A stretch of DNA of 64,000 bases from an uncultured Porphyromonadaceae bacterium (GTDB lineage Bacteria > Bacteroidota > Bacteroidia > Bacteroidales > Muribaculaceae). The position numbers and the translations under genes are program-made. The stretch is from the NCBI GenBank assembly GCA_947175265.1, contig CAMWMD010000006.1, positions 1-64,000 on the forward strand, read 5' to 3'. Below are positions 17,235 to 24,936 of this stretch, piece by piece (position 1 is the first letter of the stretch; the number at the start of each line of letters is the position of its first letter). The notes beneath the pieces are model-generated. The model was not told where the DNA came from and did not search any database. It saw only the letters and a program-made list of their open reading frames with translations.

Positions 17235-19991
17235 TCAGTCAAGAATTTCCAAATCAGACGGCCATGGATTGGAGGCTCCGCATTTAGCATACATGGGGAG
17301 TCCTGCCGGCAAAGGGCCATAATTAGTCATTATGAATCCTGTAGATGATGAAACACCCGTGAAACTGAATTTGTAATATAGACTTTTATCTGTCTCCTTA
17401 TCAAAAGGTATGCTTACTGAATCAGGCCAACTTCCACCCGTGCCTTCAAGGTAATAATTATACTGGTGGTAGACAACCGTACCTGTCTTGTGGGTTCCTA
17501 TGATGGCATTTCCATGTTTCACATTTCCTCGGTTGTAACATCTCTCCGTCAAGGTCTGATGTGCTGCGTAACCCAGGATGCCACCTGTATCACTTTTTGT
17601 GTCGGCATTTATTTCACCCCAGTTGACACACCCTCTAATCGTCGATTGATTGTATGAAAGCACACCCCCTTGTACGAGATGACCTACGACACCCCCGAGA
17701 TAAGTGTCGGCATCCTCACAATCCACGTAGTTGGAGAAGTTGATACAGTTTTCTATTACCGAATAATTTATATCATTATCCTCTTTTCCCGCGATACCGA
17801 CAATTCCTCCGACAGCATTCATTTTCACTTTTCCATTGACACTTCCGTAGTTGAAACAACCCCTCACAAGCACCGGGCAAGATGTGTCGATCATACCGAC
17901 AATTCCTCCCGCTCCTTGATATGTGCTGTACTGGCTGTTCATATCACCGGGGCCCACTTCTCCAAAGTTACCGCATTTCTCAATCTTGACATCGCAGGAT
18001 TTGTCTGCCCTTATGCCGGCCACTATACCCCCGGCTGTGTATCCATGCTCCAACAGACCGCAGAAGTAGGAATCTGTAATAGTCACTTTAGCACCTTTCG
18101 CGTCAGAAAGATTGATATACCCTATCAGACCTCCCTGCCACTTTGTCACGGATTGGTTTTGCGTGTTGGAGTTGCAAAGTTCGACATCCATATTTCCGTC
18201 AATGAGTCCGATGATACCTCCGTAGAGGTCGCCGCAGGCCAGTTGCCCTTGGAACTCACAATTCTTTATTGTCACGTCATGCCCTCTTCCTAAGATCCCT
18301 CCGGCTGCCGATCTGACTGCCTCCACGTATCCACCTGTAAAAAGGCCTTCAAAAGTGCATCCCCCATCAGCATATCCCGCTATCACGCCTGAATTGTCCA
18401 TTGCCTTAATGTTCAACTGGATATCGGCGTATGGGATATCCCAAGGTTGGAGCCGGCCGTTCAGATTTTCCGGATTTACCGTATGCTCTCCTGCGATACT
18501 GACGTGATATGCATGGCCGAACATACCACCCGCATTATCAACTAAGGCATTGACGCTCATCAAAGAACTTGGAAAGACAAGTTGCCCTATCTGTAGCCCC
18601 ACAATATCTGAAGCATATCCGAATGCCCCTCCTGCATTATCGCTGAAGGATGTGATATTCGACCTTATCCTGGTTTCCGACGCAAATTCAAAAGTCTTGC
18701 CGTTGGCGCCTCTCACGTGACCTGCTATATTACCTACCGATTTACTCCCGTTAACGGTATTGGCAAAAGCATAATTGCAAGTCCCGCCAAAACGTATGAG
18801 GCTATTGCTGTCGACCATGCTGAAATACCCGAAGTAAACTCCTACACTTTCCCTACCCTGTATCGTATTAGCCTCAACATCCAGGTCGTTTAAGTCAAGG
18901 GTCTTCGATATTCTCGCATATCCGAATAATCCTGCTGTGTTGTCATCACCGAAAACTTCTGTCAGTTCGTTTATCAACACATTATTTATCGTTGAGTTGG
19001 AATTCAGTCTCATGGAACCGAAAAGCCCTCCCGTATGTGTGTCTTTTCCAGTTACTATACCGGAATCAAAAATTACGTCCGATATGTCGACCGTTCCTTG
19101 GACATCTCCGATAAGCCCCCCTATACATTGGCCAAATCCTTTGATTTCACCGCTATATTTCACATTGCTTACCGTGGTGCGCCCCGTCGCGCTTCCGGCG
19201 AGCATACCTCCACGCTCTTCAATACCTGAGAATTTGACATTCTCAAAGATAATGTTTCTGATTGTCGCATTGCAGAGAGTGCTGAAAAGACCCACATCGG
19301 AAAAGGGAAATCCTTTTGCCGGCTCATTCCATTCCATCCCTGTTATCTTATGGTTTTGTCCGTCAAACGTGCCCTGGAAAGAAGATGTCGCGATTATGTC
19401 AGATGTTTTGTCGCTTAAATCTATATCATCAGTCATTACGAAGAAGAGTCCCATTCCGTGATCCGGATCTTCTCTGAGGCTCGTCATGAGCCTCTCCATA
19501 TCTGTGGATGTCTTCAACTGATAGGGATTCTCTTTTGTACCCTGTCCGCTTAATCCCTGATAACTCTGCGCACTCCGCAGTATCTGAGTGACTGCCCTAT
19601 TCTCGATATTCACCTTATAAATCCCGAGATCAGGAATATTCTCGCCGGTTATGGAGATATAGTAATCCCCGTCAGGGATATTGATATCTTTCAGAAGAAG
19701 ACGGCAGAGCAGACTGACCCTATCGCCATTGACTGACGCACCTTTCTCACGGCTTACCGTACCTTCAAAAGTGAGGTCTTCCTCCAGATTGGGTGAAGTG
19801 ATATGGAAAGTCACTTTTTCCGGCTGCGTCAATTCATAATTGGTGCCGCTGCTCAGGATAAAAACCGACACATACTGCCCATCCTCCTCCTCCACACTGC
19901 CGACAGGGGGCCGATATATTGGCTCATCTTTTGAGCAGGAAGCAAGAACCGTCAGCATCACAGCCAGACCAACAAAGATTTTACCAAGCAT
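17235..19991 (-). CDS. Surface lipoprotein with GLUG-type repeats
   Basis: This large lipoprotein (918 residues from the ATG at 19991; 920 from 19997) has a signal peptide ending LTVLASC, with the acylated cysteine about residue 19-21 followed by SKDE. After an N-terminal beta-rich domain (to about residue 150) comes a run of GLUG-like repeats ending in GG-[ILV]-[ILV]-G (for example GGLIGDV, GGIIGLI, GGIVGMID, GGVVGHL), up to about residue 860. Such repeats occur in bacterial surface proteins and IgA-peptidase-like adhesins and form right-handed beta structures. The C-terminal 50 residues differ. Function is unknown; binding of host or glycan is inference. Its promoter shares a direct-repeat motif with cstA. 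Confidence 0.82.
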   Translation of the reverse strand: MLGKIFVGLAVMLTVLASCSKDEPIYRPPVGSVEEEDGQYVSVFILSSGTNYELTQPEKVTFHITSPNLEEDLTFEGTVSREKGASVNGDRVSLLCRLLLKDINIPDGDYYISITGENIPDLGIYKVNIENRAVTQILRSAQSYQGLSGQGTKENPYQLKTSTDMERLMTSLREDPDHGMGLFFVMTDDIDLSDKTSDIIATSSFQGTFDGQNHKITGMEWNEPAKGFPFSDVGLFSTLCNATIRNIIFENVKFSGIEERGGMLAGSATGRTTVSNVKYSGEIKGFGQCIGGLIGDVQGTVDISDVIFDSGIVTGKDTHTGGLFGSMRLNSNSTINNVLINELTEVFGDDNTAGLFGYARISKTLDLNDLDVEANTIQGRESVGVYFGYFSMVDSNSLIRFGGTCNYAFANTVNGSKSVGNIAGHVRGANGKTFEFASETRIRSNITSFSDNAGGAFGYASDIVGLQIGQLVFPSSLMSVNALVDNAGGMFGHAYHVSIAGEHTVNPENLNGRLQPWDIPYADIQLNIKAMDNSGVIAGYADGGCTFEGLFTGGYVEAVRSAAGGILGRGHDVTIKNCEFQGQLACGDLYGGIIGLIDGNMDVELCNSNTQNQSVTKWQGGLIGYINLSDAKGAKVTITDSYFCGLLEHGYTAGGIVAGIRADKSCDVKIEKCGNFGEVGPGDMNSQYSTYQGAGGIVGMIDTSCPVLVRGCFNYGSVNGKVKMNAVGGIVGIAGKEDNDINYSVIENCINFSNYVDCEDADTYLGGVVGHLVQGGVLSYNQSTIRGCVNWGEINADTKSDTGGILGYAAHQTLTERCYNRGNVKHGNAIIGTHKTGTVVYHQYNYYLEGTGGSWPDSVSIPFDKETDKSLYYKFSFTGVSSSTGFIMTNYGPLPAGLPMYAKCGASNPWPSDLEILD

Positions 19992-20047
19992 TCTCATAAT
20001 GTCATTTCGTTTTAGTTAAGACAAAATCTATATCAGATAATGAAACG

Positions 20048-20116
20048 CAAAAATAACAATCTTTGAAAAAAAGAACATCATTTTGTATGCGACAAAATCA
20101 TTGATGTATGCGACAA
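20048..20116 (-). promoter_or_regulatory. Lipoprotein promoter with paired ATGCGACAA repeats
   Basis: On the plus strand CAAAAATA (20048-20055, minus-strand TATTTTTG) is followed after 31 bp by ATGCGACAA (20087-20095) and a second copy (20108-20116), 21 bp apart. There is no TTTG -33 box. The arrangement is repeated upstream of cstA with the same 31-bp spacing, which suggests an activator-dependent promoter; the neighbouring AraC regulator is a candidate. The leader would be about 45-50 nt. Confidence 0.6.
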
Positions 20117-20298
20117 TTTCCGATGCCATTGATTCTCAATAATTTCCATTAAGAAATTTTCATCTTTACGGATAGAAACCTTTCTGCTTCTATGCCTTCA
20201 TCCCTACGGTTTTATATCTTCTGCCAAATGGCATCCATTTGGCATTCTCCTTGGCGAGAGCCTTCAGCGTCCCTTTTGTATATTATCAATTACAGAAC

Positions 20299-20330
20299 GA
20301 GGGTGCGCAGGACATTGCCGGCACACCCTC
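20299..20330 (-). terminator. Hairpin after cstA
   Basis: GAGGGTGCGC (20299-20308) pairs with GCACACCCTC (20321-20330) with one mismatch, just after the cstA stop on the minus strand. No T-run follows, so termination strength is uncertain. Confidence 0.45.
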
Positions 20331-20373
20331 AGTTGTCTTTAAATGTTATCTTTCTACTAATATCACTTCTTCG

Positions 20374-21831
20374 TTATGCAGCCACAGAAGTTGTAGCCTC
20401 CATTCCCTTTCTCCATTTGATGAAGAAAAGGGTGCAGACGGTCATGGCAAGCACCCCGAAAACCTCACTGTAGACCAAAGGAAGACCTACACCTTCGACG
20501 TATGAACCCATAGGAGCATAGCAGATGAACGTGACACAAAGAGCGGTCATGAACATCGCCGGAATCATGGTGATGAGATATGCCTTACGGTTGCGAGCAA
20601 GGTAAACACTGCATGCCCATAAGGTGAATATTGACAAGGTCTGGTTGCACCATGCGAAGTATCTCCACAAGATGTCGAAATTGACATTAATAAGCACATA
20701 GCTCAAGCCGACAATGGGGAGAGTGACAAGAAGCCGTTTAACGAATTTCTTCTGGTCAATCCCTAAGGAATCGGCGACAATCAGACGCAGGCTGCGCATG
20801 GCAGTGTCGCCAGTGGTGATGGGAGCCGCGATAACACCGAGTATGGCGAGTATACCGCCGAACGTTCCGAGCCAATTCACACACACCTCATGCACGAGAA
20901 TACCCGCATCCTGTCCGTGGGATGACATATATTCGGCGAGACGACCGTAACCTCCGGTAAATGCAATCGCAGCAGCTGCCCAAATAAGGGCTACAATACC
21001 TTCCGATACCATCGCGCCGTAGAAAACCTTGCGGCCATGCTTCTCGTTGGTGAGGCAACGGGCCATCATCGGACTTTGAGTGGCGTGGAATCCTGAAATT
21101 GCACCACATGCTATCGAGATACACATCATCGGGAAGATGGGGGCTGCCTCTCCTGCCGGATGACGGTTGAAAAGTCCCTCAGAGAATCCGTCGGGAATAT
21201 CGACACCGTTAAATATCATATATCCCATTATACCTACCGCCATGAATAGAAGGGCGAAGCCAAAAACAGGATACAGATTGCCGATCACCTTATCCACCGG
21301 CAGCAGAGTGGCGAGGATATAATATCCGAAGATACATATAGCCCAGAATGTGGTGTGGAGATGTTCGGGAGTGAGGGTTGCGAGAAGGTTGGCCGGTGTG
21401 CGGACAAATACGGCGATGACCATCACAAGAAGAACGCAGGTGAAAACGCTCATCACTATCTTTATCTTTTTGCCTAACTCACTACCCACTATCTCGGGCA
21501 ATGATTTACCTCCGAGACGCAGTGAAATCATTCCTGACATGAAATCATGGACTGCACCCGCAAAAATTGTACCGAACACAATCCACAGGAAAGCGGCCGG
21601 GCCGTACATGACTCCCATTATGGCACCGAAAATAGGGCCTACACCCGCGATATTCAGAAATTGTATGAGATACACCTTCCAGGTAGGCATGGCAACGTAA
21701 TCTATACCGTCAGCCATAGTTGTTGCCGGGGTAGGACGACCCGGTTCCGTTCGGAAAACCTTTTCAACAAGGCCCCCATAAATGAAGTAGCCCAGGATAA
21801 GGGCCACAAGAGCAACTAAAAACGAAATCAT
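20374..21831 (-). CDS. cstA: CstA-family transporter (carbon starvation / pyruvate or peptide uptake)
   Basis: This 485-residue inner-membrane protein has about 12-13 spans and the family motifs GYFIYGGLVEKVF at the start, ATTMADGIDYV, GPIFGAIMGVMYGP, HDFMSGMISLR, a GFHATQSPMMARC segment and APITTGDTAMRSLRLIVAD. CstA proteins take up pyruvate or peptides when carbon is limiting. It is shorter than E. coli CstA (about 700) but normal for the Bacteroidota form. Its upstream region carries the same direct-repeat element as the lipoprotein gene. Substrate is family-based inference. Confidence 0.9.
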   Translation of the reverse strand: MISFLVALVALILGYFIYGGLVEKVFRTEPGRPTPATTMADGIDYVAMPTWKVYLIQFLNIAGVGPIFGAIMGVMYGPAAFLWIVFGTIFAGAVHDFMSGMISLRLGGKSLPEIVGSELGKKIKIVMSVFTCVLLVMVIAVFVRTPANLLATLTPEHLHTTFWAICIFGYYILATLLPVDKVIGNLYPVFGFALLFMAVGIMGYMIFNGVDIPDGFSEGLFNRHPAGEAAPIFPMMCISIACGAISGFHATQSPMMARCLTNEKHGRKVFYGAMVSEGIVALIWAAAAIAFTGGYGRLAEYMSSHGQDAGILVHEVCVNWLGTFGGILAILGVIAAPITTGDTAMRSLRLIVADSLGIDQKKFVKRLLVTLPIVGLSYVLINVNFDILWRYFAWCNQTLSIFTLWACSVYLARNRKAYLITMIPAMFMTALCVTFICYAPMGSYVEGVGLPLVYSEVFGVLAMTVCTLFFIKWRKGMEATTSVAA

Positions 21832-21955
21832 GATGTTATTAATTATTACAGTTTTTAAACGTAGAGATTCCTGAAAAATTACAAATCACCTGTAATTTAG
21901 AATTGAGTTCCGGTATCTCTCCCTTGTTATTTACAAGGAGGGAAACCGCTGCATA

Positions 21956-22025
21956 CAAAAATAGCGTTCTTCGCTGAAAGGAACGCTATTTTTTATGCGA
22001 CAAAATCGGCTTCACCATGCGACAA
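21956..22025 (-). promoter_or_regulatory. Proposed cstA promoter with paired ATGCGACAA repeats
   Basis: CAAAAATA (21956-21963; minus TATTTTTG), then 31 bp, then ATGCGACAA at 21995-22003 and 22017-22025 (22 bp apart). Both pairs in the window read ATGCGACAAAATC then ATGCGACAATTT. The element lies just past the AraC stop. The -7 box coincides with the terminator stem, so this half of the comparison is less certain than that at 20048. Confidence 0.5.
21957..21993. terminator. Bidirectional hairpin between AraC gene and cstA
   Basis: AAAAATAGCGTTC (21957-21969) pairs with GAACGCTATTTTT (21981-21993) around an 11-nt loop, with T-runs on both strands. It probably ends the AraC-gene transcript. Its left arm overlaps the proposed -7 box of cstA. 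Confidence 0.75.
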
Positions 22026-22033
22026 TTTTTAAT

Positions 22034-23635
22034 TTATTGACTCTCATTATCTTTCAGAGACGTTGCAGCAGCCCTGTATTGTGAGGGCGACATGTCGTAA
22101 CGCTCCTTGAATGCCCTCTGGAATGTTCTGGGAGTGCCGAAACCGAGATTCACGGCTATCTCCGCTATCCCCTCTCCGTTCTCCTCTTTCAAGAGCCGAC
22201 GCGCCTCTTCAAGGCGGAATGAATTGATATAGCCCTTCACGGAGCAACCCCTCTCCCCCTTTATGATATGTCCGACCGCTTCCTGGCTCAAGCCTGAATA
22301 TTCCGCCAACTCTTTCCTTCCGAGAGCAGGATCTGTATATGGGCGTTCGGTGTACATATACCTGTCGAGACGCTCGATGTCCGAAAGGTTTTCCATACTA
22401 TCCGTTCCCTGGGTTTGATAGACGCTTTCGGTGGCTCTGTCCATTTCATGAAGACGCTCCACGAGCAATCTGTTTCTTTTCCTCTCCCTCACGGCGTGCC
22501 CTGCGGCGACACCGAAAAGCACCAGGAAAAGCAAAGATGCGGCTCCGAGTCCGAAAAACTTGAACCGGTTACCCTGCTCATGCTCCCGGTCTATCTCAGT
22601 GCGGTAGAGTACGGTGAGATTGTGCAGTCGCTGATCCGTAATTCTCGAGACAAGGGAATCATGAAGGGAGATATATTCCGAGAGTGTCCGGGTGCTTTCA
22701 GCACATCTTCCCGTCTTCTCAAGTAACCTTGACTTCAAAAGGAGATCATCAAGGTAGAACCAAGGGAAATCCTTATGGGTTGAGAGCAATGTATCCACGT
22801 CGCTTTGGGCATCCCCGAAATCATCCTTTGCCAATCTTGCACGGCATCTGATATAGTAGAGATGCTCGTAGGCTCTTGAAGGAATCCCCTTGACAGTGAG
22901 TTTCGATGCGCTGTCAAGAAAAATGAAAGCCTTGTCCATACGATTTCCGCATAACTCTTTCTGCCCGAGGAATGCGAGTGCGGTAACCGGGTAATGATTT
23001 ATGGAATCTTTCAATTTCCCTGTCTTGCTGTACTCCTCCACCATGTCGGCGTACTCCATACCGGCCTTATTCATCCGTATGGTATCGTTGAGAGACCTGG
23101 CCACAATCCATATCCATTCCTGAAGACTTGCGGCCGTGCCGAAACCGGCTGCGGAACTTAGAGGTCTTGAAACGAGACCTTCTGCCGACAAAAGTTCATT
23201 GAGCGCACGCTGCGGTTGAGACAGTTTGTAGAACATCTGTCCCCGTACTCTTCTCGCCATAGCCAGGGAGACACTGTCGCCCACCGTCTCGGCCTCATTC
23301 CTCATACGCACGGCCAAGGAATCCGCTTCCGCGAGCCGACCATCCCTGAAAAGGCGGTCGATCAAGACGTTGACGGCGGCAAAATAGTATCTGTCCATAC
23401 CGCTTGTGCGCATGCTGTCGATGACGGATGTTATCTCCGGCACTATCTCGCCTCCGGGGTCCATGTTATAAAGGTTCTGCACATGCCGCACTCTCCTCAG
23501 TGACAAAGCGTTATCCTCTTCCGTGTTGACTTGCCTCCCTTTACCGCACGACACCAAAATCAGCATCATCACTGATAATGCTGAGAAAATTCCGAGGAGT
23601 GAAATATGAGCGGTTTTAAATGACAGGTGGCTCAT
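22034..23635 (-). CDS. Membrane-anchored AraC-family regulator with TPR-like N-terminal region
   Basis: The 533-residue protein starts with a hydrophobic signal ending LILVSC (cysteine 30, lipobox-like), continues with about 320 residues of helical, TPR-like sequence, then one membrane span near residues 358-380 (FGLGAASLLFLVLFGVAAG), a basic stretch, and a C-terminal AraC domain (about 425-525) with RKELAEYSGLSQEAVGHII and IAEIAVNLGFGTPRTFQRAF. Bacteroidota use such tethered regulators to sense periplasmic signals. Position next to cstA and the GLUG lipoprotein, and shared repeats upstream of both, make those two genes the likely targets. TAACTTTG on the minus strand (23665-23658) may be its own -7 box. 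Confidence 0.87.
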   Translation of the reverse strand: MSHLSFKTAHISLLGIFSALSVMMLILVSCGKGRQVNTEEDNALSLRRVRHVQNLYNMDPGGEIVPEITSVIDSMRTSGMDRYYFAAVNVLIDRLFRDGRLAEADSLAVRMRNEAETVGDSVSLAMARRVRGQMFYKLSQPQRALNELLSAEGLVSRPLSSAAGFGTAASLQEWIWIVARSLNDTIRMNKAGMEYADMVEEYSKTGKLKDSINHYPVTALAFLGQKELCGNRMDKAFIFLDSASKLTVKGIPSRAYEHLYYIRCRARLAKDDFGDAQSDVDTLLSTHKDFPWFYLDDLLLKSRLLEKTGRCAESTRTLSEYISLHDSLVSRITDQRLHNLTVLYRTEIDREHEQGNRFKFFGLGAASLLFLVLFGVAAGHAVRERKRNRLLVERLHEMDRATESVYQTQGTDSMENLSDIERLDRYMYTERPYTDPALGRKELAEYSGLSQEAVGHIIKGERGCSVKGYINSFRLEEARRLLKEENGEGIAEIAVNLGFGTPRTFQRAFKERYDMSPSQYRAAATSLKDNESQ

Positions 23636-23943
23636 TTGGCTCTTATCTTTTGACGCCCAAAGTTAGTCAAAATTTATCAATTCTTGAGAACCATTCAAAA
23701 TAAATTTCGCGCACCGCATGAGATAATTCAAAATTGTTATGGCGGGTTGGATAATATTATCTAATTTTACATTGGAATACCTCAGGATGCACAATACTCA
23801 GGTATTTAGGCTTGACTGACGCATTCATTGTCAACGTAAGCATTGTCCTTTTAAAGAGGGACAATGAAAGAGGGCGTGATAACAATTGCGTATAGCAGAC
23901 AACCTCATATTGCTTAACAACCGAACAATTAATAATAATACGG
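23636..23943. other. 308-bp divergent intergenic region
   Basis: It lies between the divergent AraC and SDR genes. It has a possible minus-strand -7 box (23658-23665) and an 8-bp inverted repeat, CATTGTCC (23841-23848) with GGACAATG (23859-23866), about 80 bp before the SDR start. No gene was recognised. Confidence 0.5.
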
Positions 23944-24690
23944 ATGAAACCTATCGCATTAATCACAGGAGCAACGAGCGGCATTGGATTGGCTTGTGCT
24001 CATAAGTTTCTTAAAGCGGGCTATAGGGTTATAGCCACAGGTCGCAATGTGCAATCGCTCAACAAACTTAAAGAGGAGGGAAAGGATGACGTCTATACCC
24101 TAATCTTTGATGTGCGTGACCGTGAAATTGCCACACTATGTCTGAAATCGCTACCTGATGAGTGGGCGGATATAGAGGTGCTGGTGAACAATGCCGGTCT
24201 CGCCCTCGGTCTTGATCCCGAATATGAAGGAGATTATGATGATTGGGACACTATGATCGACACCAACATCAAGGGTCTGCTCACCATAACCCGAGAGGTG
24301 GTGCCCGGGATGATAGCACGCAACAAGGGGCACATAATCAATATCGGAAGCGTAGCAGGAGATGCCGCATACGCCAACGGGAATGTCTATTGCGCCACAA
24401 AGGCTGCGGTCAAGGCTATAACCGACGGCTTGCGCATAGACGTTGCCCACACCCCTCTGCGTGTGACACTACTGAAACCCGGACTTGTGGAGACGAACTT
24501 CAGCAATGTACGTTTCCATGGAGACGATGAACGGGCAGACAACGTTTACAAAGGGATTGTACCGTTGACCGGCGACGATATAGCTGATGCCGCGCTGTAT
24601 GCTGCCCAGGCTCCGGCCCACGTTCAGATTGCCGAGATGCTGATTCTTGCTACCCATCAGGCTAACGGCAGCGTGATCGTGCGTTCATAA
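23944..24690 (+). CDS. SDR-family NAD(P)-dependent oxidoreductase (YdfG-like)
   Basis: The 248-residue classical short-chain dehydrogenase has the cofactor motif TGATSGIG at residues 8-15, NNAG (about 82-85), serine 136 in IGSVAGD, and the catalytic pair tyrosine 149 and lysine 153 in YCATK. The LKPGLVETNF segment and length match YdfG-type enzymes that act on L-allo-threonine, serine or 3-hydroxy acids with NADP. The N-terminal ATGRN suggests NADP preference. The natural substrate is not determined by sequence. A long inverted repeat follows its stop. Confidence 0.9.
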   Translation: MKPIALITGATSGIGLACAHKFLKAGYRVIATGRNVQSLNKLKEEGKDDVYTLIFDVRDREIATLCLKSLPDEWADIEVLVNNAGLALGLDPEYEGDYDDWDTMIDTNIKGLLTITREVVPGMIARNKGHIINIGSVAGDAAYANGNVYCATKAAVKAITDGLRIDVAHTPLRVTLLKPGLVETNFSNVRFHGDDERADNVYKGIVPLTGDDIADAALYAAQAPAHVQIAEMLILATHQANGSVIVRS

Positions 24691-24705
24691 AATCTCGGAT
24701 AATAT

Positions 24706-24764
24706 AGAGCGCGTCCCTTAAAAATCGTCATCTTACGGCTCCGACATTTTAAGGGACGCGCTCT
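24706..24764. repeat. Perfect 18-bp inverted repeat after the SDR gene
   Basis: AGAGCGCGTCCCTTAAAA (24706-24723) is exactly complementary to the sequence at 24747-24764, with a 23-nt loop. It starts 15 bp after the SDR stop and probably works as a terminator or RNA-stabilising hairpin, although no T-run follows the base. Confidence 0.75.
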
Positions 24765-24789
24765 TAACCAATTTGAAAAACTATCAGAT

Positions 24790-24936
24790 ATGGAATCACT
24801 TGAGGCCAGAAGTCATGAGAATGCCAAACGGCTCTTTGAGACTGGAGAAATTGACTATTTTGAAATAGGGACGGTTAAAGGGCTTCTGTCAATCCATCAT
24901 CTCAGACGGTCAAGACCGTCACGAGGCCCCAGATGA
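24790..24936 (+). CDS. Possible 48-residue small protein
   Basis: An ATG frame of 48 codons opens MESLEARSHENAKRLF and is acidic and helical through about residue 37, then turns arginine-rich where it runs antisense into the 3' end of the AspT-type gene (24902 onward). No family is recognised, and no clear promoter or ribosome site supports it. It may be a small protein, a remnant of a larger gene, or chance. Confidence 0.25.
   Translation: MESLEARSHENAKRLFETGEIDYFEIGTVKGLLSIHHLRRSRPSRGPR

Larger units (their letters stand above)
19998..20373. other. 376-bp gap between lipoprotein and cstA
   Basis: The gap holds the lipoprotein promoter/operator (20048-20116) and a hairpin after cstA (20299-20330). 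No reading frame of interest was seen. Confidence 0.6.

Noticed and set aside
17670..18293. 207-codon plus-strand frame inside the GLUG lipoprotein gene
   Set aside because: Antisense shadow of the repeats; sequence is low in normal protein patterns.
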